From assembly GCA_030613375.1 (NCBI GenBank), contig JAUWMC010000008.1:1-34033 (forward strand): 34,033 nt of DNA, read 5' to 3'. The DNA is from Microcaldota archaeon (GTDB lineage Archaea > Micrarchaeota > Micrarchaeia > Anstonellales > Bilamarchaeaceae). The position numbers were made by a program, and so were the translations under genes. How positions within the stretch are numbered: position 1 is the first letter of the stretch; every line of letters begins with the position of its first letter. The notes under the pieces were generated by a model. That model was not told the origin of the DNA. It saw only the letters and a list, made by a program, of their open reading frames with translations, and searched no databases. This document shows positions 7,920 through 17,490 of this stretch, piece after piece.

Positions 7920-8706
7920 GCTTCTCCTTTTTCTTCCCAAGGAACTTTGAAACGCCCATTCCTTCCATTGCTCTCAGTACTTCCAGCGGTGTAACCAATA
8001 CTATTGTGTTGGACTGATCTGCACTTACATCCGCCAATGTTTGGAGTGTTCTAAGATGCAAACCTCCAGTGGATTTTGAGAGGTTCTCCGCCGCTTTCCT
8101 GAGGTTTTCAGAGGCTTCGAGTTCTCCCCCAGAGAGGATGATTGTTGCTCGCTTTTCACGCTCTGCTTCTGCCTGTCTTGCCATCGCACGCTTCATGTCC
8201 TTCGGAAGCTCTACGTCCTGGATTTTGATTGCGGTTATGTCTACTCCCCATTGATCTGTTTCGCGATCTACAAGTTCCTTGATGTCCTTTGAGATGGATT
8301 CTCGTTCTACAAGCAGGGTATCGAGGGTTATTCCTCCAATTACATCCCTGAGGGCAGTTTGTGCATACTGTGCAACTGCATAGGGATAGTTTTGAATCTC
8401 TAGAATTGCATCCTTGGTTTTGTGCACGCGGAAATAAACTACTGCATTTACAGCTACAGGAACATTATCTCGAGTCATTACTTCTTGTTTAGGAATGTCT
8501 ACCGTAGTAATTCTTTTATCTACTGTAATGAGGGTGTGAACAATAGGGATGATTATGTTGAGACCTGGCTTTACATCTTTTGTGTATTTACCAAAGGTAA
8601 GGAGAACCCCTTCTTTGTATTGAGGAACGATCCTTACGGCGGCAACCATGAAGAAAATGCCAATTACTGCTACTATTGGGAGCACCCCACACATTATTTC
8701 GAGCAT
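7909..8706 (-). CDS. SPFH/Band 7 (stomatin-like, slipin) membrane protein
   Basis: N-terminal TM, IVPQYKEGVLLTFGKYTKDVKPGLNIIIPIV, TRDNVPVAVNAVVYFRV, QAEAEREKRA; start revised to 8706. Confidence 0.92.
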   Translation of the reverse strand: MLEIMCGVLPIVAVIGIFFMVAAVRIVPQYKEGVLLTFGKYTKDVKPGLNIIIPIVHTLITVDKRITTVDIPKQEVMTRDNVPVAVNAVVYFRVHKTKDAILEIQNYPYAVAQYAQTALRDVIGGITLDTLLVERESISKDIKELVDRETDQWGVDITAIKIQDVELPKDMKRAMARQAEAEREKRATIILSGGELEASENLRKAAENLSKSTGGLHLRTLQTLADVSADQSNTIVLVTPLEVLRAMEGMGVSKFLGKKKEKPKK

Positions 8707-8788
8707 GGAGGTATTTTGAAGAAAAGGAATAAAAAGAGTGGGGAAACGCGGGGAATAGGTTTTTATTTCTGAATTGAGTAAGTAAGCT

Positions 8789-9151
8789 ATGGTAACAAAA
8801 ACAGAGTTGAGAAAAGCAGAATCAAGATTAAGGGGGATGACCCCAAGCAAAATGGGTGTTGGCAGGGTTAACGACACATTCATGAGAATGCAGGGACCGA
8901 GGACTCCGTTTTATGAGCTAACTGCAGGAGAGAGGGAAATTATGGATTTCCCCCTTACCTTCCTGAAGGAAAGGGGGGTTAACGTTCCTGTGATGGATGA
9001 GAAAACAATTTATGTGGCCACTGGGCCGAGAAGTGGGCGGCTGGAAAGCAGGGATGGGACTTTTTCAGTTGAGTGCAGCGGAAATGACATTTTGTATTCG
9101 ATAAATGGAGGCCCAAAGAAGAAAATGAATAAGAGGGGTCTGCGGGGATGA
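8789..9151 (+). CDS. Hypothetical protein
   Basis: 120-aa ORF, ATG start. Confidence 0.6.
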   Translation: MVTKTELRKAESRLRGMTPSKMGVGRVNDTFMRMQGPRTPFYELTAGEREIMDFPLTFLKERGVNVPVMDEKTIYVATGPRSGRLESRDGTFSVECSGNDILYSINGGPKKKMNKRGLRG

Positions 9152-9160
9152 GGTGCTAAT

Positions 9161-9529
9161 ATGAAAGAATTTAAGGATAATGAGATTCAAACTGAAGAAA
9201 AAATGACAAAGGTTAATCCGCTTTCTGAAATACCCGAGAGGGTTATGGGTGTGAGGGAATACTGCCTGCGCGCATTTGAAGAAGCGCATAAGGCATTTGG
9301 AGAGCAGATGGGCTCTGATTTTGAGAGGGCTCTTGAACGCCTGGATGAAGCGGATTTCGCAGTGAGCGTTGACAAGGCAACTCATACAATAAGCACAAGG
9401 GATGCACATGGATATCTTCTTTCCCTGAGTGTGGACCATGAGATCGTTACTTTGACTCTTTCAAGGGATGGAAAGGAGGATACGATTACTTACAAGAATG
9501 GAGAAATAAGTAGGAGAAGGCAGGTTTAG
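9161..9529 (+). CDS. Hypothetical protein
   Basis: 122-aa ORF directly downstream of the 8789 ORF, same strand. Confidence 0.6.
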   Translation: MKEFKDNEIQTEEKMTKVNPLSEIPERVMGVREYCLRAFEEAHKAFGEQMGSDFERALERLDEADFAVSVDKATHTISTRDAHGYLLSLSVDHEIVTLTLSRDGKEDTITYKNGEISRRRQV

Positions 9530-10023
9530 ATTTCTTCTTGTTTTTTCTTTTCTGGTTTTATTGATTGGGACTCTTTTGGGGCCTCTTCTATTTCTGCACG
9601 CTCGTATTTTTCTTCTTCTTTTCCGGTAATTGCATCAATTAGTCTCTGGAAAAGGCCTTTTTCTTCATTTTCTACCTTGGTTATGCGAATAGGTGTGGCT
9701 GAGCCTCCAGGGCCCCTGGAAAGGAAATCCTGGGAAGACATATCGTAGCAAATTTTGCAAAGCTTTCTTCCCCCTAACATGTAGAATACATCTGTGGATC
9801 TTCCACAACGTTCACATTCCCCTACTGTAGTACTTATTTCTTCACTTGTTTCGGATTCACGGGCTTTTTCCTCCATTTTTTCCTCTTTTTCCCTTTCTTC
9901 TTCTTGGAGTGTACCGTGGCAAGCAGGGCAAATGAGCATGCCTTCAAAATATTGGGCTTCATCTGCAGGAAAATAGCTGCCGCAGTGCTGGCATTGTTTA
10001 TGGGTGGCCGTGAAATCATCCAT
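9526..10023 (-). CDS. Protein with two zinc-ribbon motifs
   Basis: CQHCGSYFP...CPACHG and CERCGR...CKICYD separated by a charged linker. Confidence 0.75.
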   Translation of the reverse strand: MDDFTATHKQCQHCGSYFPADEAQYFEGMLICPACHGTLQEEEREKEEKMEEKARESETSEEISTTVGECERCGRSTDVFYMLGGRKLCKICYDMSSQDFLSRGPGGSATPIRITKVENEEKGLFQRLIDAITGKEEEKYERAEIEEAPKESQSIKPEKKKQEEI

Positions 10024-10127
10024 AATACTCTATAGAAAAGGAGGGGTATATAGTATTTTAGGGAAGTGTGTCAATAAATGGAAGAAAGTATAACATTTAA
10101 AAGGGTTTCTATGGAAGAATATGTACT

Positions 10128-13100
10128 ATGAATACTACTCAAAAGCCATCCAAGGATAAAGATGGCCCTCCAGAGCCAAAGGTTCGTTCACTTCCAAAGG
10201 GAGCAAAGAATACTATGGATATCAGGGACAGAGATGGTACACTAAGGGCAGCACTGGTAGGTGCAGGCACGAACAAACCCTTGCCAGAGGTCAAGGAACC
10301 GAGCACTATGATGTGGGGGGTAAGAACCAGCTCAAATAACACTCCTACCGAGAACGAAGCAGAAAGGCTCGAGCATGAGAAGAACAATAGAAAATTCCTT
10401 CCTTACGCAAACGTTCACACGCTTATTTCTGAAACACTCAACAGGGACAAAAACGAATGGCTGCACAACCACGAGAGGACAAGAGCGGCTGTAACCGAAG
10501 CGGTTGAGGTTCTTTCTGAGCAAAAGAAAAGAGACCTTACTAATGATTATACTCGTGCAAAGTACGGGCTTGTAAAAGGGTTTGGAGACATTACACAAAC
10601 CAAAGAAGCACTTTATGATTTTGAGATGTGGCTTATCAAAAAGGAAAGCCAGTATGAAAGCCTGAGCGGTGCATACTCTGAATTGAGGATGCTCAGCTTT
10701 GCTCCGTATGAGCAGGTTGTGGACCGCTGCAGGGAAATTATACAGACTTCTGACATTGTAAGGGACTATTACGTGTTAGTGGGAAACACCTTGGGAATGA
10801 ATGGCGCTTCTGCAGAAGATACAATAGAAATGGAAGATGGTCTTACAGGAAAGTCATATTCAACAATTGGCGAACTGGAAAAGCTTAGATTTGATGTTTG
10901 GCTTCAGACCCGGGTACCCATACAGGAAAAAGACCTGATCAGAGAGAATAAATCTGCACTCGAGAGGATTGGAGAACTTTTGGAAACCCTGGATAACGCC
11001 AATGCTGCGAGTGCGGCAGCAGAAGCAAGGGCAGACAGGGCATACCTGATGCTCGAACTTGTGGATGAAGATGCTTATGGGCTTGAGGCAGTGGCAGAAC
11101 GGATTGAGGCAAGAGTAACTGAGATGGAAAATAAGTTTACAATACTTACTGAGAAGCTTGAAGGAGGAGATTCCGGAGAAGTGCTTACAGAAGAGGATGC
11201 GGCAGGAGAAGAGATTGAACAGATTTCTGCTGAAGAACTTGTTGGGGAGACTACTGCGGCCCTTGGTGAAGAAATTGAAGGCATTACAAGTGATGATGTC
11301 CGAGAACCCTCTGAAGAGGGGACCTTTGACAGCGGAGTAATTGCTGACCTTGAAGCACTGCAGGCTGCTGAAACAAAGGCTGCAGAAGCAGATGCGGCAG
11401 CGCTTCTTGAAGCTGCAGAGGCAGCTGTTGAATCAAAACTGCCTGCAAGGGAGATTACTGAAGAGGTTCCACTTGAAGAGGTTGAAGAGATTGAAGAACC
11501 TGAGAAGAGGGGAAGATTCTGGAAGACTCTTTCGGGAAGGGTTATTGATAATATTGTTGTTTATGGATTTAAAGGAGAAGGAAACAAGAAATTACCTCCC
11601 AAATTCGAGGATTTTGTGGGCCAGGAAAACCAGCAGCAGAAATATCTTAGGGCGGAAGGAGTTTACAATTCTTGGTATGGGCAGGCTGGAAGGAGTATAA
11701 GGAAAACACTTGATGGCACAAGAAATAACTGGAAGGCAGTTACTGCAGTTGCAACCGGTGTTGCAGTATTGGCTGCAGCTACTACAGGATACTTTATGTA
11801 TGCACCTGCGCAGGAGAGGCCTGAGCAGAGAGCACTTAGCGAGCTTGCGAAGCCTACAGTAACGCAGGTTGCAGTTGTAGATGAAGTTGCTCCAGAACTG
11901 GATGGGGACGGAGAGAAAGTTGAACCTAAACCTGAACCTCTTGAGAAGCCTGCACTTGCAGATGTGCTTGCAAAGAACGGACTTGAGCTTGAGAAGGGAA
12001 CCAACATGGCAAAGTTCTACAGGGGCCTGAATGTTGAGGATGTGCAGGAGAGATATGTAATATTAGAGGAAGCGCTCAGGACTGATGAGCAGCTTCAGAA
12101 ATACGAGAGGAAGTACAGTGAAAAGCCAATCCTTGAGATGTACGCGGACTTCTTGACTACTGCGATGGCATATGTGCAGCTTGAAGGCCAGACGGATGTT
12201 GAAAAGGCAAATGCAAAGGCAACTGGAGAAAGAGTTGCAAAGAGGCTCGAAAAGCTTACCCAGCAAAAGAGGATTAAGAAAAAACTGGGCAATGAAAGGG
12301 CTTCGGAGATGAAGAAACTTGCAGAGGAGTTTAACGAGTCTGTAGAAGATCTTCCATTAGTTCAGGAAGTGCAGACTGAAGAGGAAAAGATCATTGAATT
12401 GCCTGTGGTTACACTTGAAGAGCTTGAAGAGATGAAAAAGGCAGGCGAAGAGCCGGAAATACCTGTGATTATACTGCCTGACACAACAGATGAGAAGCCA
12501 TTCAATATGAAGGATGCAACTGGAGGAGTAGTTGGCGCAGAATTCAAGAGCCTTGATTCCGTATCCAAGGTGAATGAATTCAACAGAAAAGTCAACAAAG
12601 CCAAGGACCTGAAAACAAAGTTCCTGCTTTCTGCACATCTTTCAGACCAGCTGATCGAGCATGGCATGGGTGCCAAGATGTCAGAAAAGAGAGTCCTCTT
12701 GATGCACGTTGATGCAATGAATGCAGCAATACTGTTTGCAAGGGCTGAAGGTCAGGGAATGACTGCGATAGCAGAGGCCCTGAATGTGTTTGATTCTGCC
12801 AATGCTATAGTAAAACAGTACATGGGATACAAAAAGATCAAGGAAGCGATGAAGAAAAGGGCAGGCCTTGAAAAGAACCTTACTTGGCTAAGGAAGAGGG
12901 CAGAGGAACTCAAGAACAAGGTGGATGCTTATGAGAGAAACAAGGATGAAGCAATTCCGTTCCCAGGGTCCCCTACAGTAGAGAATGAAAATGGGGCACC
13001 TACTACAATGCCTGAGAAAGTCCGGATTAACCGAGACAATATATACGTCGCAATGCAGACAAAGGTATTCTCGGACCATGGCCTGAGCATACTCGAGCAC

Positions 13101-13553
13101 CCACTCAAAGTGCAGGAAAAAATGAGGGGGATGAAGATCAACAGCTTCGACAAGTTTATAATCATGGAAAAGCTCGCAGATGAAGTGATGAAGAACCCAA
13201 AAAGGATGGATGGAATTACAAAGGCGGAACGCTTTGAGATGCTTGGAATATTAGCGGATTTTCTGGATTCTTCCCGGGGGGCAGCAAACGAGCCAAAGCA
13301 CTGGCCTGCAGATTATACTCTGGGTGATTTTCTGCTGGACTCACTTGCAATCGATGTGAGCGATTTGATTCATACACTGAGGAAGAAGAGGACTAATGAC
13401 TCAGAACCTCCGCAGGGCAAGGGACACCTCTACTTCCCGCTTGATGAAGGAACGTTCAAGAAAATCGGGGTAGCGGCAAAAACATTCGATGAACAGATTA
13501 ACTACCAGTACAAGCAGAAGAAAAGAATGAAGAATGGATCTAACGGGGAATAA
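10128..13553 (+). CDS. Very large single-TM, coiled-coil/Glu-Ala-rich protein of unknown function
   Basis: 1141 aa; central TM AVTAVATGVAVLAAATTGYFMY; helical charged regions on both sides. Confidence 0.85.
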   Translation: MNTTQKPSKDKDGPPEPKVRSLPKGAKNTMDIRDRDGTLRAALVGAGTNKPLPEVKEPSTMMWGVRTSSNNTPTENEAERLEHEKNNRKFLPYANVHTLISETLNRDKNEWLHNHERTRAAVTEAVEVLSEQKKRDLTNDYTRAKYGLVKGFGDITQTKEALYDFEMWLIKKESQYESLSGAYSELRMLSFAPYEQVVDRCREIIQTSDIVRDYYVLVGNTLGMNGASAEDTIEMEDGLTGKSYSTIGELEKLRFDVWLQTRVPIQEKDLIRENKSALERIGELLETLDNANAASAAAEARADRAYLMLELVDEDAYGLEAVAERIEARVTEMENKFTILTEKLEGGDSGEVLTEEDAAGEEIEQISAEELVGETTAALGEEIEGITSDDVREPSEEGTFDSGVIADLEALQAAETKAAEADAAALLEAAEAAVESKLPAREITEEVPLEEVEEIEEPEKRGRFWKTLSGRVIDNIVVYGFKGEGNKKLPPKFEDFVGQENQQQKYLRAEGVYNSWYGQAGRSIRKTLDGTRNNWKAVTAVATGVAVLAAATTGYFMYAPAQERPEQRALSELAKPTVTQVAVVDEVAPELDGDGEKVEPKPEPLEKPALADVLAKNGLELEKGTNMAKFYRGLNVEDVQERYVILEEALRTDEQLQKYERKYSEKPILEMYADFLTTAMAYVQLEGQTDVEKANAKATGERVAKRLEKLTQQKRIKKKLGNERASEMKKLAEEFNESVEDLPLVQEVQTEEEKIIELPVVTLEELEEMKKAGEEPEIPVIILPDTTDEKPFNMKDATGGVVGAEFKSLDSVSKVNEFNRKVNKAKDLKTKFLLSAHLSDQLIEHGMGAKMSEKRVLLMHVDAMNAAILFARAEGQGMTAIAEALNVFDSANAIVKQYMGYKKIKEAMKKRAGLEKNLTWLRKRAEELKNKVDAYERNKDEAIPFPGSPTVENENGAPTTMPEKVRINRDNIYVAMQTKVFSDHGLSILEHPLKVQEKMRGMKINSFDKFIIMEKLADEVMKNPKRMDGITKAERFEMLGILADFLDSSRGAANEPKHWPADYTLGDFLLDSLAIDVSDLIHTLRKKRTNDSEPPQGKGHLYFPLDEGTFKKIGVAAKTFDEQINYQYKQKKRMKNGSNGE

Positions 13554-13566
13554 ACTTCCCCTGAAT

Positions 13567-14301
13567 TTATTTTTTAGACTGGAGTTTTATTGCGTGCTTT
13601 ATTGCCTGGTAGACTGCAGCTGATTCCAATTCTTTGATTCCTTTTTCAGTTACTCCTCCTTTTGTTGTTACTTTTTCCATTATTTCTTCGCATGAAGATT
13701 TGCTTAGCAATGCTCCTGTTCCTGATAGAACCTGGGCTAAAAGAAGATTTGCGGTTTCTTCTGGGACTCCCTGCTCTTTTGCAGCTTCGCGCATTGCTCG
13801 GGCAAAATAAGCGAAATATGCCGGGGAAGAACCCACTATTGCAGTAATTATGTCCATCTGGGATTCTTCTACCTTCACTGTTACACCCACCCTGGAGAAG
13901 AACTCCTTGAATGTGTTTTCGTCTTCCTGAGAAACTGATTTTCCGAGAGCATATGGAATGGGAGAAAGGTTTTGGGATGCTGCAATATTGGGCATTACCC
14001 GGATTAGTTTTGAATTGGGGGAAGCTTCCTGCATCTCTGCAAGCGTAAGCTTGGCTGCAGGGGAAACAAGGAGTTTCTCTGTGGGATTTTCCTTGAGCAC
14101 GGAAAGAATTGCATCTGGCTTAAGGCCAAAGAAAACCATTTCGGATTTCTCAAAAACTTCTTTAGGGGAAGAAGCTTTCCGGATTCCCTCTAGGTTTAAC
14201 TTCTCTTCAGAAGAATCGTATGCGAGAACTTTGACACCGGCGTTTAGGAAGCCCTGGGCAAATGCGCTCCCGAGTTTTCCAAAACCGATTATGCCAATCA
14301 T
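13567..14301 (-). CDS. proC: Pyrroline-5-carboxylate reductase
   Basis: IGIIGFGKLGSAFAQGF, RVMPNIAASQN, IVGSSPAYFAYFARAM, TTKGGVTEKGI. Confidence 0.93.
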   Translation of the reverse strand: MIGIIGFGKLGSAFAQGFLNAGVKVLAYDSSEEKLNLEGIRKASSPKEVFEKSEMVFFGLKPDAILSVLKENPTEKLLVSPAAKLTLAEMQEASPNSKLIRVMPNIAASQNLSPIPYALGKSVSQEDENTFKEFFSRVGVTVKVEESQMDIITAIVGSSPAYFAYFARAMREAAKEQGVPEETANLLLAQVLSGTGALLSKSSCEEIMEKVTTKGGVTEKGIKELESAAVYQAIKHAIKLQSKK

Positions 14302-14720
14302 ACCTCAACCTCGCAACCTGTAAGGGAACCAAGGTGTTCAAGGCTTTTGGCCCCCAGGTGTTTCTTCCCATCAATAATCCAAGTGGGATAAGCCTCTATT
14401 CCTGCAAGAACACATAGATCTCTGCTCTCATCGCAGTTTACAAAAGTTATTTCTTCAAAATGTTCTCCAAACAGTCCCTTCTGGTCCTGGCAATGGGAGC
14501 ACCAATCGGTTCCATAGAATACTGCACCACTTTCAGTGATGCAGGTTGCGAATTCTGAGGTTAAGGTCTGGCCACTATAAGTAGTAGTTGTTCCGCTTTC
14601 ACTCCCATATCCTACGCTAAGCGTAAGGAAGAAAGCAAACAAAACTGCAACACATATCACTGCTATCTGTACCCACCCCTGGGTTGTAACTCCTAAAACT
14701 TCTTTCTTTTTTTTGCTCAT
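14298..14720 (-). CDS. Membrane-anchored thioredoxin-like protein (CSHC)
   Basis: N-terminal TM, FYGTDWCSHCQDQKGLFG, AYPTWIIDGKKHLG. Confidence 0.87.
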   Translation of the reverse strand: MSKKKKEVLGVTTQGWVQIAVICVAVLFAFFLTLSVGYGSESGTTTTYSGQTLTSEFATCITESGAVFYGTDWCSHCQDQKGLFGEHFEEITFVNCDESRDLCVLAGIEAYPTWIIDGKKHLGAKSLEHLGSLTGCEVEV

Positions 14721-14770
14721 TCCTGCACCTTGAAATAGTTTTTAGTAGAGATACGTTTATAGAGGTTAAT

Positions 14771-15055
14771 ATGGCAACTGTTGAGGATATTGTAAGGGCT
14801 TCGGATAAGAGAGATGGAGGGAGAGAAGAGGCGAATAAGTATACGCTGAAATCTATGAAAGCGCATGCAGATGAGATTGCAGAGCTTTTTGAGGGGAAGG
14901 ATGAACACTGGAAAGATGAATGTACGGATATGATGATTCATTGCCTTGTTTTGTTTAAGCGGGAGGGCGTGGATGAATTGAAGGTCCTTGAACTTCTAGA
15001 AAAGAGAAAAGAAAGGTTTATGGAAAAAATTGAAGGAAGTCCGGAAATCATCTAG
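14771..15055 (+). CDS. Small helical hypothetical protein (weak MazG-like character)
   Basis: 94 aa; helical, charged. Confidence 0.6.
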   Translation: MATVEDIVRASDKRDGGREEANKYTLKSMKAHADEIAELFEGKDEHWKDECTDMMIHCLVLFKREGVDELKVLELLEKRKERFMEKIEGSPEII

Positions 15056-15618
15056 ATCTCCAGGATGAGTTGGATGGATTTGCGCTTGGGCTCTAGTTTT
15101 CTGTATTTTATCCCAGCCATATCAAACATCCTTTTTGCTGCTTTTACTGAATCTGTTTCTGCATACTTGTCCTCAAGATAGATTACCTCTTTGACTCCGG
15201 ATTGGATTATCACTTTAGAACATTCATTGCATGGGAAAAGAGCAACGTATATCTTTGCATCGTGAAGTTTCTTGGTGGAGTTGAGGATTGCATTTACTTC
15301 TGAGTGGACTACATAAGGGTACTTGGTGTCGTTTATGTTTTCTGCGTTCCTGCACCATGGAAGCTCATCGTCCGAACAACCCCTTGGGAAACCATTGTAA
15401 CCGATTCCTACTATTTTGTTGTTCTTGTCTACAAGGCAAGCTCCAACCTGGGTGTTTGGGTCCTTGCTTCTTTGAGCGGATAATATTGAAACACCCATGA
15501 AATAGTCATCCCAGCTTAGGTAGTCTTCTCTTTTTTTGGCCTGTTTTCCATCAGGCTCGTTTTCCTCGAATGCGGTTTTTGCTCCATTTGAATGTGTAGT
15601 ATCAGTCATAGAATCCAC
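15052..15618 (-). CDS. Deoxycytidylate (dCMP) deaminase family
   Basis: [57 protein letters not shown]. Confidence 0.92.
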   Translation of the reverse strand: MDSMTDTTHSNGAKTAFEENEPDGKQAKKREDYLSWDDYFMGVSILSAQRSKDPNTQVGACLVDKNNKIVGIGYNGFPRGCSDDELPWCRNAENINDTKYPYVVHSEVNAILNSTKKLHDAKIYVALFPCNECSKVIIQSGVKEVIYLEDKYAETDSVKAAKRMFDMAGIKYRKLEPKRKSIQLILEI

Positions 15619-15717
15619 CCGGATAGGTTATTCTGTGGAAATATTTATGAAGGAAGAGGATTTACTTCAGTGATGGGTGCTCAAAATAGGAAGCCACCGT
15701 GGCGGAAGTGTGCCCCC

Positions 15718-15734
15718 TAATTTAGGTGACTACA
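15718..15734. repeat. 17-bp direct repeat TAATTTAGGTGACTACA, copy 1 (3' of fic); also part of hairpin 15725-15755
   Basis: Identical to 16700-16716; GGTGACTACA (15725-15734) pairs with TGTAGTCACC (15746-15755). Confidence 0.85.
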
Positions 15735-15750
15735 AATAGGTTGTATGTAG

Positions 15751-16695
15751 TCACCCAGTTTTCTTTAGAGACTTCTTCAATCTTTTATACTCTTTGAGCA
15801 TGAGTTCAATTGTAGGACGGAGATCATGCCCAGTATGGTACGCCTGGAGAGAAGCATAATACTCCATCCGGTTTTCCAGTTCAATATTGACCGGAGGTAT
15901 GCCATGCTTAATTAAGATATTGTTTAACAGCAGGCGCCCTACTCTTCCGTTCCCATCTTCAAAGGGATGGATGTTCTCAAATTGGTTATGGACTATTGCA
16001 GCCAAGACCAAAGGAGGATAAAACTTCCTGTTTTCTTCATACCATTCAACCAACTCCTTCAGAAGCGAAATAACTTGGGAAGAGGGCGCACCCCTGTGAA
16101 TTATATTTCCGAACCTGTCGGATATCACCACTTCCCTTCCCCTGCGCCTAAGTTTTCCTCCGAAAGACTTTGAGTTCTCGAACACTATTCTGTGCAGTTC
16201 CTTGATTAAGTCCAAGGAGAGGTGATCTTTTGTTTTTCTTATGTATTTGACTGCTTTGGCAACCCCATATGTTTCTGAGATCTCTCCCTTTGCTTTGTCA
16301 GGCCACTTGTCTTTTTCTAGAATATTTACTACTTCTTTTTCAGTTACAGTAGATCCCTCTATTGCATTGGTATCATAGGTAAATGCTTCAGTAAATTTCA
16401 ACCAGTCTTTTTCGCTTAGGTGGGAAAGTTTTATGTTGCCCGACGCGCCTAGTTTTTTAAGCTCGTTGAGTTCCTTCGGGGAAAGAATAGTGTGGTAGGG
16501 GTCCCGGACAACCTTGAGCGCTTTTATCTGCTCTTGGATTTCTTTTTCTGCCTTTTTCCGCTTCTTTTCAAGCTCTGTTTTGGAGAGGTTTGCTCCGAGG
16601 TACATACGGAGTTTTTTAACCTTCTTTTTTTGTCTGTAGGAGTGGGAAAGGTAGTATTTTTTCTTTCCTTTTTCTGTCCTAATTTCTATGTGCAT
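15751..16695 (-). CDS. fic: Fic/DOC family protein with N-terminal inhibitory motif
   Basis: Fic motif HPFEDGNGRVGR; inhibitory motif TNAIEG fits (S/T)xxxE(G/N). Confidence 0.93.
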   Translation of the reverse strand: MHIEIRTEKGKKKYYLSHSYRQKKKVKKLRMYLGANLSKTELEKKRKKAEKEIQEQIKALKVVRDPYHTILSPKELNELKKLGASGNIKLSHLSEKDWLKFTEAFTYDTNAIEGSTVTEKEVVNILEKDKWPDKAKGEISETYGVAKAVKYIRKTKDHLSLDLIKELHRIVFENSKSFGGKLRRRGREVVISDRFGNIIHRGAPSSQVISLLKELVEWYEENRKFYPPLVLAAIVHNQFENIHPFEDGNGRVGRLLLNNILIKHGIPPVNIELENRMEYYASLQAYHTGHDLRPTIELMLKEYKRLKKSLKKTG

Positions 16696-16697
16696 GG

Positions 16698-16800
16698 ATT
16701 AATTTAGGTGACTACATTTTATAAATGTTTTGTAGGAATGTGACTACACATCGGATAGTGGAAAGGTAGACTTATCCGATATTGTGTAACCATGGTTACA
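16698..16800 (-). promoter_or_regulatory. fic promoter/operator region
   Basis: TATA-like TTTATAAA at about 16718-16726; TGTAGTCAC on both sides (16708-16716, 16740-16748); inverted repeat ATCGGATA/TATCCGAT (16750-16757/16773-16780); palindrome TGTAACCATGGTTACA (16785-16800). Confidence 0.6.
16700..16716. repeat. 17-bp direct repeat TAATTTAGGTGACTACA, copy 2 (5' of fic)
   Basis: Identical to 15718-15734. Confidence 0.85.
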
Positions 16801-16815
16801 TAAACCGAAATAATA

Positions 16816-16847
16816 TCTCAAAATGGTTTTTCTTTGGGTGAACCGAA
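16816..16847. repeat. Dispersed 32-bp repeat, copy 2
   Basis: TCTCAAAATGGTTTTTCTTTGGGTGAACCGAA; 30/32 identity to 2048-2079. Confidence 0.75.
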
Positions 16848-17019
16848 AAGGTTGGAGTAAAACGAGGGCTTTTTGGCTACTGTTTTTGGCGACGGAGTAA
16901 ACCAGCAGAACAAAAACGGTGTCAGAGCTCCAGTTTCTCATCACCGCAGAATTCCCGAAAGAAAACGCTCAGGTAAAACGAGCTCATCATCAGGCATTAC
17001 GCCCATATCAACTTATGCA

Positions 17020-17490
17020 TCAAATCATTCTTATGTGCTTGTCTGCGAGCAAGTGGGAGGCATATCCTGCAAATCCTGCAAATGCAAAGTTCAAATCGGA
17101 GAAGATGTAGATGAAAATAGCAAAAACCAGGGCGGAGAAGATTGTGTGTGTGATGCCGCGGTGCTTTGGTTTGAAGAAGGTAATTACTATCATGTAAAGG
17201 CCGGTTATTGCGAGACCTAAAATTATTATTGAACGCATGTCATCAAGAGTACACATGACTCCTTCTGAACAGGTGGCTGCAAAGGAGAAACCAAATGCTG
17301 CGATAGGAACTGTGATGTTGGAAATCTTGCGGATTTTGGAGGAATCGTGGTCTATGTCAGGAGCGAGGGCAGAGATTGCAGCCATTCCTGCAACAAGCCC
17401 ACCCTCAATTATTGGAAGTTGAAGGAAAAGGGCTAGGATAAGGCCGAAAAGCGCTCCTATGAACATGTGCTCTGGCCAATTCATGGTCAC
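17020..17490 (-). CDS. YdjM-like membrane-bound metal-dependent hydrolase family
   Basis: APDIDHDSSKIRKI, KHRGITHTIFSA, YASHLLADK; multiple TM segments. Confidence 0.87.
   Translation of the reverse strand: MTMNWPEHMFIGALFGLILALFLQLPIIEGGLVAGMAAISALAPDIDHDSSKIRKISNITVPIAAFGFSFAATCSEGVMCTLDDMRSIIILGLAITGLYMIVITFFKPKHRGITHTIFSALVFAIFIYIFSDLNFAFAGFAGYASHLLADKHIRMI

Noticed and set aside
8707-8883. N-terminal extension of the SPFH ORF
   Set aside because: Overlaps the divergent 8789 CDS; the conserved protein starts at MLEIMCGVLP (8706)
16744-16944. 66-aa minus-strand ORF upstream of fic
   Set aside because: Covers the palindromes and dispersed repeat; treated as regulatory DNA, though part may be a coding remnant
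16873-17220. 115-aa plus-strand ORF with Cys residues
   Set aside because: Largely antisense to the YdjM-like gene; no supporting motif beyond composition
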